Below the pieces are notes generated by a model. It was not told the DNA's origin, did no database searches, and saw nothing but the letters and a program-made list of their open reading frames with translations. A program made the translations under genes and the position numbers. Shown here in pieces: positions 29,573-39,549 of a stretch of DNA of 64,000 nucleotides. How positions within the stretch are numbered: the first letter of the stretch is position 1; each line of letters opens with the position of its first letter. The stretch is taken from the NCBI GenBank assembly GCA_027493875.1, contig JAOSJX010000025.1, forward strand, positions 62,001 through 126,000, given 5' to 3'. Source of the DNA: Deltaproteobacteria bacterium. GTDB taxonomy: Bacteria; Lernaellota; Lernaellaia; JACKCT01.

Positions 29573-31378
29573 ATGCGTTTGCGACATGCCTGGACGCTCG
29601 CCGCATTGTTGTTCTTGTTGATCGCTTCCCAGGCGCACGCCGCATGGGAAGTGCGCGCCTCGCTGCCCGAGGACCGCTACGGCGGCGTCCTCGTGACCGA
29701 CGGAACTTATCTCTATTACGCCGGCGGCTCGCAGACCTTTTTTCTCGACACCAACACCGAGCTCTACCGCTACGATCCCGACGCCGATACCTGGACCGAA
29801 ATGACCGACATGAACGTTCCCACGACCATGCTCGCCGGCGGTTACGTGGACGGTAAGATTTACGTCTTCGGCGGACTCAACGCCGCGGCCGCGACCGCCG
29901 TCAACTGGCTCGATAACGTTCAGATCTACGATATCGCCGGCAACACTTGGTCGACCGGAACCGCCATGCCTTTTCAAACCTATGGGCAGGCCGCCACGGT
30001 CGTCGGCAACGCGATCCATTTGTTCGGCGGCGTCGACTACGCGGCGTATCAAACCTACGGCTACTACTACGCGATGAACGATTACATCGTCTACGACACC
30101 GTCGGCGATACCTGGACCGCGTCCGACGACATGGACGTCGAGCGCTCCCGCGCCGCCGCGTTCAACAACGGCACCAATGTGTTCCTCGTCGGCGGCGGCG
30201 ATTTCGATCTCTTCCCGCAGGTCACCGCGTCGCGCTGGTCGCCCACCGCGCTCGGAACCTGGAGCGACGGCGCCATGGCCGACCTGACCGCCCCGCTCAC
30301 CGCGATGGCCTACGCGGCCGTGTGGGAATCGACCGCCGGTAAATGGCTCTTCTACATCGTCGGCGGTTCGGACGATTCGTTCAACCTCCGGGACGAGGCC
30401 TGGTGGTACGACACGGGAACCAATCAGTGGCTCGCCGAGGACGACGAGTTGCCCATGGGGGCCTGGCACATGGCCGCCGCTTGCCTCGACGGTTACCTCT
30501 ACGCCGCGGGCGGAAACGTCGAGCCCGGCCTGATCGCGACGGACTGGTTCGGACGCCTGGCGGTCAGTTCGTGCGAGCCGTCGTCCACGACGACGACGAC
30601 CACGACCACCACCACGACTACCTCGTCGTCCACAACCACCAGCTCTTCTTCAACAACCACGTCCTCGTCGAGCACCACCACCAGCTCGTCCTCGACCACA
30701 ACCTCCTCCAGCACCACCACGACGTCGAGCTCGTCGACCACCACGAGTTCGTCCTCGACAACGACGACCTCCTCGTCATCAACCACCACCACCGCGCCGC
30801 CAACCACCACCACGACCACCTCGTCGTCCACCACCACCACCGCGCCCGGGACGACCACGACAACGACGTCATCCTCCACAACCACCACGGCGCCGCCGAC
30901 AACCACCACAACGTCCTCGTCGAGCAGCACCACGACCTCATCCAGTTCCACGACGACGTCCTCCTCATCGACCACCACGACGAGTTCTTCGTCCACGACC
31001 ACAACAACGTCGTCGACCACCACAACGTCTTCCTCGTCAACGACGACAACCAGCTCCTCTTCGACCACAACCTCCTCTTCGTCCACCACCACGACTTCCT
31101 CGTCCTCGACCACCACCACCGCGCCGAGCACGTCTTCTTCCTCGTCCACCACGACCACCGTTCTCCCCACCACGACCTCCTCGACCACCACCACGGCGGG
31201 CGGAGACGACGACACGGCCGACGACGATATCGGCGACGATGACACCGGGGATGACGACAGCGCCTTCGACGACGACACCGAGGGTGACGACGACGTCGGC
31301 CCGCCTTTGGGCGACGACGATGACGAAGCGCCGGCGAACCGTTCATCGTCGGACGACGGCGACGGATGCGGTTGCTGA
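29573..31378 (+). CDS. Kelch-repeat secreted protein 3 with a very long Thr/Ser linker, then Asp spacer ending DGCGC*
   Basis: MRLRHAWTLAALLFLLIASQAHAAWEVRASLPEDRYGG...DWFGRLAVSSCEPSSTTTTTTTT...(TTSSSSTT)n...PPLGDDDDEAPANRSSSDDGDGCGC*. Confidence 0.85.
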   Translation: MRLRHAWTLAALLFLLIASQAHAAWEVRASLPEDRYGGVLVTDGTYLYYAGGSQTFFLDTNTELYRYDPDADTWTEMTDMNVPTTMLAGGYVDGKIYVFGGLNAAAATAVNWLDNVQIYDIAGNTWSTGTAMPFQTYGQAATVVGNAIHLFGGVDYAAYQTYGYYYAMNDYIVYDTVGDTWTASDDMDVERSRAAAFNNGTNVFLVGGGDFDLFPQVTASRWSPTALGTWSDGAMADLTAPLTAMAYAAVWESTAGKWLFYIVGGSDDSFNLRDEAWWYDTGTNQWLAEDDELPMGAWHMAAACLDGYLYAAGGNVEPGLIATDWFGRLAVSSCEPSSTTTTTTTTTTTTSSSTTTSSSSTTTSSSSTTTSSSSTTTSSSTTTTSSSSTTTSSSSTTTTSSSSTTTTAPPTTTTTTSSSTTTTAPGTTTTTTSSSTTTTAPPTTTTTSSSSSTTTSSSSTTTSSSSTTTTSSSSTTTTTSSTTTTSSSSTTTTSSSSTTTSSSSTTTTSSSSTTTTAPSTSSSSSTTTTVLPTTTSSTTTTAGGDDDTADDDIGDDDTGDDDSAFDDDTEGDDDVGPPLGDDDDEAPANRSSSDDGDGCGC

Positions 31379-31515
31379 CGCGCAAAAAACCGTCCGATCC
31401 GCTCATTTTTCTGTTGTCAGGCAATGCCTTAATATGTTAAGGATGAGCCTTAAGGCGGAACTGAAACCGCGCGTCCATTAACTTTTGGTATCGGGTTGGG
31501 AATCGGGGGTTGGCC

Positions 31516-32950
31516 ATGCGTTCGTGGTCTTACGCCGTTCTCGCGTCTTTGGCGCTCCTTCCCATCGCGGCGCTCGCCGCGGGAACCTGGGAAACGCGCT
31601 CCTCGTTGCCGTCGCCGCGTTTCGGCGGCCTGCTCGTCTCGGACGGCCAGTATCTCTACTACGTCACCGGCGCGCAGAGCGCCCTCGTCTACGGCAACAA
31701 CACCTGGCGCTACAGCCCCGCGGACGACTCCTGGACCACCACGCTCAAAAACATCCCGCGCGGCTCGGTCGCTGGCGGCCGGCGGCCTCGTCGACGGAAA
31801 AATCTACGTCGCCGGCGGAAAGTACGTCACGATGGACGGCGCGTTCTGGATCGACGACATCCGCGTTTACAACATTGCGGGAAATACGTGGTCCTTGGGC
31901 GAGCCGATGCCCTTCGAAAACTACGCTCAGGCCGCGACCGTCGTGGATAACACCATCCACTTCTTCGGCGGCCTCGATTACGAGGCCTACCAGAACTACG
32001 ATTATTACGCCCTTGCCGACCACCTGATCTACGACACCGTCGCCGATACGTGGTCCCTCGGCGACGCGATGGATGCCGAGCGGTGGCGCGCGGCCGCGTT
32101 TACCGACGGGCCGAACCTCTATGCCGTCGGCGGCGCCGATCTCGATCTCGATCCCCAGGCGCAGGCCTCGCGCTGGTCGCCTCTCGGCGCCGGATCGTGG
32201 AGCGACGCGGCCATGACCGATCCGAACCACGCGTTCTTCGGTTCCGGGTACGCCCGCGTCTGGGGAGCCCGATGTAGGCAAATGGCTTTTCTACCTCGTC
32301 GGCGGCGACAAGGAGGAGGGCGGCCACACCTCCGACGTGTGGCGGTACGACGTCGAAGCGAACACGTGGTTCGCCGCCCCCCGATTCCCACCGCGATGCG
32401 CCACGTCGCCGCGGCGTGCCACGACGGCTACCTCTACGCCGCCGGCGGCCAGATCGAGGCGGGAAGCGCGGCGCAGAATTGGTTCGGCCGGCTGGCCGTG
32501 CCCGCGTGCGAACCCTCGCCGACGTACACCACCACGACCACCTCCACCTCGACCACCACCACGACCTCGTCGACGTCCACAACCTCCTCCACGACCTCCA
32601 CCACCGGCACCTCGGGATCGTCCACCACCACGACGACGGGCTCTTCCTCAACCACGGCGTCGAGTTCCACCACGTCGCCGTCCACCTCGTCCACGTCGTC
32701 CACCACCGTCCCCGCCACGACGACAACCACGACAATGCCGGAGGACGACGACGCCGATGACGACCTCAACGACGACGCGGACGACGATTTCGATGACGAC
32801 AGCGCCGACGGCGCATCGGATGACGATAGCGGCGATGATGACGGCGCCGGCGACGGTGACGACGACGCCACGCCGCCCCTCGGCGATGACGACGACGCGG
32901 CGCCGGCCTCACGCTCGTCATCTAGCGACGGCGGCGGCTGCGGCTGTTGA
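31516..32950 (+). CDS. Kelch-repeat secreted protein 4, Thr/Ser and Asp spacer ending GGGCGC* (at least two apparent frameshifts)
   Basis: MRSWSYAVLASLALLPIAALAAGTWETRSSLPSPRFGG...NWFGRLAVPACEPSPTYTTTTTSTS...PPLGDDDDAAPASRSSSSDGGGCGC*. Confidence 0.8.
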
Positions 32951-33089
32951 CGAGGCCGGCGGCCTCCAACGGTGAAATATTAAACCGTCATCGTATAAAA
33001 CCTCACAATCTTTTTCTTTTTAAATTGCCGGATGCGTCGACGGTCGTAAGGTCGCCCATTCTTTGAAGCACTCGTTGAAGGGAGTGGTG

Positions 33090-34659
33090 ATGACGATCCG
33101 TCGTGTGGCTCTCGTTTTTGTCGCGGTCTTCGCCCTCGTCGGCAACGCGCACGCGAGTTGGGAAGCGCTGACGTCGCTGCCCGAGGCGCGTTACGGCGGC
33201 GCGCTGCTGTCCGACGATTCGTACGTGTACTACGTCGGTGGCTCCATCGACTCGAGCCAATACGGTTCAACGACCGTCTACCGCTATAATCCGAACACCG
33301 GCTCCTGGGACACCCGGCAAAACATGGATACGCCGGCGATGGGCTTCCGGCGCCGCCCTGGTAGACGGAAAAATCTACGTCATCGGCGGCTATTACAACG
33401 TCGACGTGGCGTCGGTCGTCCCCGTCCTGCTCGACGACGTGCAGATCTACGACATCGCGACGAACACCTGGTCCGCGGGAACGAGCATGCCGTGGACCTC
33501 GGACGGCCAGGTCGCCGCCGTGATCGGCAACGACATCCATCTCCTCGGCGGGCTGGACAACGGCTCCGGATACGCGCGCGATGACTACTTGATCTACGAC
33601 ACCGTCGGAGACACGTGGGCCGCGAGCGACACCATGGACACGGAACGCTACGACGGCGCCGTCTGGACCGACGGCACGAACCTGTTCGCCGCCGGAGGAT
33701 TCGACGCGTTTTTCTCCGAACAGGACCAGACGTCGGAATGGACGCCGACCGTGCTCGGGACCTGGACCGACGCCGCGATGCCCGACCTTCCCTTCGTCCT
33801 CGCCGCCGTCGGCTACGCGACGGCCTACAACACCTCCAGCGAAAAGTGGCAATTTTACATCCTCGGCGGCCTCAAGCCGTTCCCGACATTTTCGGACGCC
33901 GCCCTCTATTACGAGCCCGGCGCCGGAACCTGGGCGGCGGACGACGCCATGTCCGCCGAGGTCGCCTACGTCTCCGCAACCTGCCACGATGGCTATATCT
34001 ACGCGGCCGGCGGGCGGGCGAATTCCGGATTCGTGATCGTTTCGTCGTTCGCGCGTCTTGCGGTCGACGCGTGCGGACCCACGACCACGACAACGACCAC
34101 AACCACGACGACCACGTCTACCTCGAGCACCACGACGTCGAGTTCGTCGTCAACCACGACGTCCTCGTCATCGAGCACCACCACGACCGCGCCGTCGACG
34201 ACGACCACAACGGCCGCTTCCACGACCACGACGACTTCCCCGTCGACGACCACCACCGCCCCGTCCACCACAACGACGACGGCGGCCTCCACGACGACAA
34301 CGACCGCCGGAACGACGACCTCCTCCTCCTCGTCCACGACCACCACCGCTCCGGGATCGACGACGACCACGGCTTCGTCGACCACCACCACGACCGCGCC
34401 CGGGACCACGACGACTTCCGTCGCCTCGACCACGACCACCACAACCACCACGGCGGGTGGCGACGACGACACCGGGGACGACGATGCCGACGACGATACC
34501 GACGGGGACCACGACTCGGGCGACGATGATACCGGCGATGACGATACCGGAGACGACGACGTCGCGCCGATCGGCGACGATGACGACGATGATGGCGGGC
34601 CCGCGACGAGATCGGCGTCCGAGGAGGACGACGACAACAATTGCGGCTGCGGCGGATAA
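33090..34659 (+). CDS. Kelch-repeat secreted protein 5, Thr/Ser and Asp spacer ending NNCGCGG* (apparent frameshift near 33345)
   Basis: MTIRRVALVFVAVFALVGNAHASWEALTSLPEARYGG...FARLAVDACGPTTTTTTTTTTTTS...APIGDDDDDDGGPATRSASEEDDDNNCGCGG*. Confidence 0.8.
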
Positions 34660-34674
34660 GAACAGGCGGGCGGT

Positions 34675-35271
34675 TTAGTCCGCGATCGGCTTGACCGTGA
34701 TCGTCCCGGCGATCTGCACGCCGAGCGAGAGCCGGACCTGTTCGGTGGTCGCCGTGCCCCCGCCGACCTGCGGCACTTTCGCGCACAACGTGAACGGCGT
34801 GTCCGGCGACAAAAACAAATCCGTCATGCGGTCCGGCGCGTCCGGCGCCAGCGTCATCGGCTTCCAGTTGGCCACTTTCCACTCCGGCGGCAGAACGTCG
34901 GTGGACGCCAGGTAGTCCGCCTCCGAAAGTTGCGCCGGATCGGTCACGTCGGAAAGATAAAAATCGACGCTCAGCTCGACCGGGCTTTCGTTGTCGAACA
35001 CCTTGTAATTGAGATCGGTAACTTCGACCGACTCGATGTGCGCCTCCGCGTCCGCCCACCAATCCTGCACGTCGAAAAGTTCGTTGAACGTCACCGGCGC
35101 CGGCGGACATACGGCGTCGATCTCGATCAGAAAAATATTGTTCATACTCTCGGAGAAATCCCGCGTCTGCGACGCCGCGTCGTTGAATTCCTCCGCCGCG
35201 CTGCACGCCGCCGCCGCGACGATCACGGCCAGCGCGCACGCCGCCCATCTCATCTTACGCCAACGCATCAT
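34675..35271 (-). CDS. Hypothetical lipoprotein
   Basis: MMRWRKMRWAACALAVIVAAAACSAAEEFNDAASQ lipobox; remainder unrecognised. Confidence 0.65.
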   Translation of the reverse strand: MMRWRKMRWAACALAVIVAAAACSAAEEFNDAASQTRDFSESMNNIFLIEIDAVCPPAPVTFNELFDVQDWWADAEAHIESVEVTDLNYKVFDNESPVELSVDFYLSDVTDPAQLSEADYLASTDVLPPEWKVANWKPMTLAPDAPDRMTDLFLSPDTPFTLCAKVPQVGGGTATTEQVRLSLGVQIAGTITVKPIAD

Positions 35272-35283
35272 CGACCCTCCCCA

Positions 35284-35345
35284 TGACGCCACATTCCACA
35301 TTCCACATTCTAAACTCATTACTCGTCATTCGCTATGCGCAATGC
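35284..35345. repeat. Heptamer-phased degenerate tandem array
   Basis: acattcc acattcc acattct aaactca ttactcg tcattcg ctatgcg caatgcg. Confidence 0.55.
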
Positions 35346-37110
35346 GTATCGCGCCGGCCGCGCGGCTCGCTTCCTCGATCATCGCGCCCAGCGAAATCTT
35401 GTTCTCCCGCAACGCGCTTTCGAGCACGTGCCGGGCGAAGACCAGCAGCCAATCGCCCTTTTCCGGATAATCGTCGTCCTCGACGATCTCGCCGGTTTTC
35501 AAATAGTGGTCGCGCAGTTTTTCCGCGTCGATCGCCAAATCCGCGTCGTCGTCTTTTTGCGACCTGCTCTCCAGGTGCCCGGAAAGCGCCGACTCGGAAT
35601 AAAACGCCATGATCTTTTCGTCTTCTTCCGGCAGCTTCGTCACCACGTCCGGCACGATCCCCGACGCCTGAATCGACCGCCCGCTCGGCGTATAGTACAA
35701 CGCGGTCGTCAAACGCAGGCCCGTATCCTGCGGCAGCTTGAAAATACTCTGCACACTTCCTTTTCCGAACGTCCGCGTCCCCACGAGCAGCGCGCGCCGA
35801 TGATCCTGCAGCGCGCCCGCCACGATCTCCGACCCCGACGCCGAGCCGCTGTTCACCAGCACGATCATCGGGACGTCCGCGCGCGTGCCGGCGAGCGACG
35901 CGAACGATTCCTTTTCCTGCAGCCGCCCGCGGCCGATCGTGTTGACGATCATCCCCGATTCGAGAAAAAGGTCCGCCACGTCCACCGCCTGCGACAACAG
36001 GCCGCCCGGATTATTGCGGAGATCCAGAATGATCCCGCGCGCCGGGCCGTGCTCGCCCTCGACATCGCCCAGTGCTTTCTTAAGATCCTGCGTCGTCGTC
36101 ACGTTGAAGGAGAAAAGGCGCACCCAGACGAGCCCGTTCGGCAGCGCGTCCGCCTTCACCGTATTCACGGGAATCGTCTCCCGTGCGAGGCGGACGTCGA
36201 ACTCCTTCGCGTCGCCGTCCGCGCCGCGCCGGATCGTCAGCGTCACCTCGCTCCCGATCTCCCCGCGGATCATCTCCACCGCGTCGTACAGACTCATCCC
36301 GGCCGTGGCCTTCCCGTCCACCGCGATGATCCGGTCCATCGGACGCAGTCCCGCCCGCGATGCCGGCGTCCCCTCGATCGGCGCGATCACCGTCAGCAGA
36401 TCGCCGCGCAACCCGACTTCGATCCCCACGCCGCCGAAACGTCCGCTCGTTTCTTGCTGAATCGCGCCGAACTGCCGCGGCGCCAGAAAACCCGAATGCG
36501 GGTCCATTTTGTAAGCCATATACGAAAGCCCGTCGAACAGCAGATCACGTTCGGCGTCGCCGCCCGCGTGCGATTTCACGAACTGATAGCCGGTCAGAAG
36601 TGTGCGCACCGCCTCCTTGCGGTTCTCGGACAAGGTCAGCGGCAACCGGTCGCCTTCATATTCGAGCACCAGGCCGTCCGGCTCCTCGATCACGCGGAGC
36701 GGGCTCTCGGGCACCGCGTCCGCCGCCGCCGCGCCCGCCGGAAGCGCCTGCAACGCGGCTTGCGGTTCGTCCTCGTCCACGGCGTCACCGGCGGGGGTTG
36801 CGGGCGGATCGGATTTGTCCGGGCCGGCGATCGCCGCGGCGGCCTCTTCCTTCGACGCCGCTTCCGAAAGCGCCGCCAGATCGTCGTGCCACGGTTTGGC
36901 GCCGCCCAGGGCCAGCGACCGCGCCATGCCCGCGAACGTCTCTTTCACCAGATCGCCGGGATCGGTCGCGGTAAGATAAAACTCGTCGATCAGCCCGAAC
37001 ACGTCCAGGAGAAGCGTCTCGGTCGGGTTGCCGCCGCATCCTCCCACGACAAGCGCGAGAACAACCGCCAGCGCGAGCCATCCGCGCCGGGATGGTTGAA
37101 GGTTGGTCAT
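35326..37110 (-). CDS. S41-family C-terminal processing peptidase (CtpA/Prc-like) with PDZ domain
   Basis: GRFGGVGIEVGLRGDLLTVIAPIEGTPASRAGLRPMDRIIAVDG..., LRNNPGGLLSQAVDVADLFL, VLVNSGSASGSEIVAGALQDH, FGKGSVQSIFKL. Confidence 0.92.
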   Translation of the reverse strand: MTNLQPSRRGWLALAVVLALVVGGCGGNPTETLLLDVFGLIDEFYLTATDPGDLVKETFAGMARSLALGGAKPWHDDLAALSEAASKEEAAAAIAGPDKSDPPATPAGDAVDEDEPQAALQALPAGAAAADAVPESPLRVIEEPDGLVLEYEGDRLPLTLSENRKEAVRTLLTGYQFVKSHAGGDAERDLLFDGLSYMAYKMDPHSGFLAPRQFGAIQQETSGRFGGVGIEVGLRGDLLTVIAPIEGTPASRAGLRPMDRIIAVDGKATAGMSLYDAVEMIRGEIGSEVTLTIRRGADGDAKEFDVRLARETIPVNTVKADALPNGLVWVRLFSFNVTTTQDLKKALGDVEGEHGPARGIILDLRNNPGGLLSQAVDVADLFLESGMIVNTIGRGRLQEKESFASLAGTRADVPMIVLVNSGSASGSEIVAGALQDHRRALLVGTRTFGKGSVQSIFKLPQDTGLRLTTALYYTPSGRSIQASGIVPDVVTKLPEEDEKIMAFYSESALSGHLESRSQKDDDADLAIDAEKLRDHYLKTGEIVEDDDYPEKGDWLLVFARHVLESALRENKISLGAMIEEASRAAGAIRIAHSE

Positions 37111-37113
37111 GGA

Positions 37114-37836
37114 TTACGCGTCCTGCGGGCTTTCTTCTTCCGCCGCGCGTTTGCGGTCGGACAGGCCGAACAGCCAGCGCTCGATCACCTCGGGACTGTG
37201 CCGCGCGAAAATGTTGGTTCGCCGCTCGCGGCCGATGTTCGTGCGCGGGCCGTGGCCCGGCCAGCATTGCACGTCGTCCGAGAGAACGTAAATTCGGTCT
37301 TGAATGCTTTGCGACAATTGCTCCCAGGAGCCTTCCTTCGTTTCCGTCCGGCCCACCGATCCGGCGAGCAGCGTGTCGCCGGTAAAAGATTCTTCTTGTA
37401 TTTCAAACAGATTCCTCCGGGCGTGTGGCCCGGCGTGGTGAATCACCTCGAATTCGTACGCGCCGGCGCGAACCGTGTCGCCGTCCTTAAGAACGCGGTC
37501 GGCCTTCGGCGACCACGCCGGCTTGCCGGTCCGGAGCAGCGCGGTGACCGAGAAGCGCCCGAACCGCGCCGCGTCCGCCTCGTGCGCGAGGATCGACGCG
37601 CCGGTCGCCGCCTTGAGCGCCGCGTTGCCGGAGACGTGGTCGAAGTGCCGATGCGTGCAAACGATCGCCGTCACCTCGAGCTGCTCCGAACGCACGTACG
37701 CTAGAACGCCCGCGACCGCGCCGCGCGCCGGATCGATGACGATCGCCTCGCGCGACTCCTCCGGCCCGACCACGTACGTGTTCGACTGAACCAACCCGAT
37801 GTAAAACGCTCGACGCGCATATCCTCCCCGCGGCAC
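37114..37836 (-). CDS. MBL-fold metallohydrolase (glyoxalase II-like)
   Basis: NTYVVGPEESREAIVIDPA, CTHRHFDHVSGN, HHAGPHARRNLFEIQEESFTGDTLLAGSVGRTE. Confidence 0.85.
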   Translation of the reverse strand: MPRGGYARRAFYIGLVQSNTYVVGPEESREAIVIDPARGAVAGVLAYVRSEQLEVTAIVCTHRHFDHVSGNAALKAATGASILAHEADAARFGRFSVTALLRTGKPAWSPKADRVLKDGDTVRAGAYEFEVIHHAGPHARRNLFEIQEESFTGDTLLAGSVGRTETKEGSWEQLSQSIQDRIYVLSDDVQCWPGHGPRTNIGRERRTNIFARHSPEVIERWLFGLSDRKRAAEEESPQDA

Positions 37837-38068
37837 GCGTGACGGAGTATTCTAGCGGTTGTGGCGTCTTTTACTCAAGCGACACTCCGGCCACGCCCGC
37901 GCCGGAAACGCCACAACATCTCTGCGTTCTCCGCGGTCTCCGCGTTGAAAAATTCCCTCCTTTGGCTTGCCACGCCGAAGCTTCAGCGAAGGCGGGTCGC
38001 TTTGCGGTGAAATCCTATCCGCCGACACCCGAAATCGACAAACCCCCGGCGGCGTTTTACGATGCCGC

Positions 38069-39294
38069 ATGCTCCGAGCCGTCGTCATCGCCGCCGCCGC
38101 GTGCGTTTTCGCCGCCGCGCCCCTCGCCTGCGACGATCTCAGCCCGCGGCCGTCGCCGGAGCCGAAGGCGCCCGTCGGAAGCCAGATCGTCAAACCCGCG
38201 CAGGACGATCCCATCGGTCCGAGCCATCTGGACCTCGCCGTCGAACGCACGTCGATTCCCACCTGCCGCCGGCCCATGGGACTCACGCTCGACCGCCGCG
38301 GCCGCTTGCTGGTGTCCTGCTCGCTGCTCGGGGAATTGCAGTGGATCGACCCCGCGTCGATGACCGTCCTCGAAACCTGGGAGCCGACCTGGGAGCATCT
38401 CTTCCGCGCGGAGATCGTCGGCGACGAGCGCGTCGTCGCGGTGGGCGCGAACGGCGCCTTCGTCCATATTCTCGATCTGCGCACCGGCCGCCACATCGAG
38501 CGCGTGCGCGTCGGCCGGTCCGTCGGCGATATGAAACGCGTGCCGGGAACGTCCCGCTTCCTCGTCTCCGCCGTCCAGGAACGCACGGTCGCGCTCGTCG
38601 ACGCCATGAGCGCGAGCGTGGTGCGCGAATACCGTTTTCCGCGGCCCGTCGGGTACGTCGCCGTGGCGAAAGGCGGGCACGTCGCCGCCGCGACCGGCGG
38701 CGTCTACCGCAAGGATAAATCCGGCACGCGCCTGCAAACGGGGCAGGTTTATCTTTTCGATCCGCGCACGGACGACCGCCCCGACGCCGCGCGCACGTTG
38801 TCCGTCGGGCGCCGCGCCCGCGAACCGGTGTTCGTAAAGAACGATTCCTGGATACTCGTCCCCAACTTCGACGACGGCACCGTCAGCGTTTTCGACGTCG
38901 CCACGCGCCAACTCTACCGCCGTCTCGACGTCCGCCCCGGCCCCGAACGCATCGTCGTCGGCCCCGAGGGCGAGACCGCCTACTGCCTCAACACGCGCGG
39001 CTCGTCCGTCAGCGTCATCCGCCTCTCGCCGCTCGCCGTCCTGCGCGACATCCAGCTTCCCGCGAGCCCGGAAGACGGCCCGTCGTCAGCCCGGACGGAA
39101 AACTTCTCGTCGTCACGATTCCCGCGCGCGGCGGATCGGAAGGCAACCGGCTCGCCCTCATCGACCTCGCCGAACTCCGCCTCGTCGATCTCATCCCCGC
39201 CGGCGACGACCCCGCCGCCGTCGTCCAGTCCGCCGACGGCCGCCGCGTCTTCGTCGCCAACTTCCTCGGCGACTCGATCTCGATCTTCGAATAA
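38069..39294 (+). CDS. YncE-like beta-propeller lipoprotein (apparent frameshift near 39080)
   Basis: MLRAVVIAAAACVFAAAPLACDD lipobox; MGLTLDRRGRLLVSCSLLGELQWIDP, WILVPNFDDGTVSVFDVATRQL; C-terminus VSPDGKLLVVTIPARGG...VANFLGDSISIFE* in another frame. Confidence 0.75.
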
Positions 39295-39408
39295 CCAATC
39301 CGTTGCCGTACCCGCTCCCGTGACCGTGCCCGGCTCCCACGCCGAAGCCAGGCGAAGGCGGGTGCTCGCACCCGTGCCCGACCCCCCGTTCACTTTGTCC
39401 CCTCCGTC

Positions 39409-39467
39409 CATATCGTCCACCTCCGTCCATATCGTCCACTCCGTCCATATCGTCCACCTCGCCCGGT
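39409..39467. repeat. Short tandem repeat, about 3 copies of TCCGTCCATATCGTCCACC
   Basis: cctccgtccatatcgtccacctccgtccatatcgtccactccgtccatatcgtccacctc. Confidence 0.8.
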
Positions 39468-39549
39468 TCCATATCGTTCCGTCCTGGCCTATGGTGTGGA
39501 AAAATTTGTGGCCAAGCGTCCCTCATTGAGAGAAAGCCGGAGTATTGTG

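Noticed and set aside
35335-37704. 789-aa plus-strand ORF
   Set aside because: Antisense of the S41 peptidase and MBL genes; Arg/His-rich shadow.
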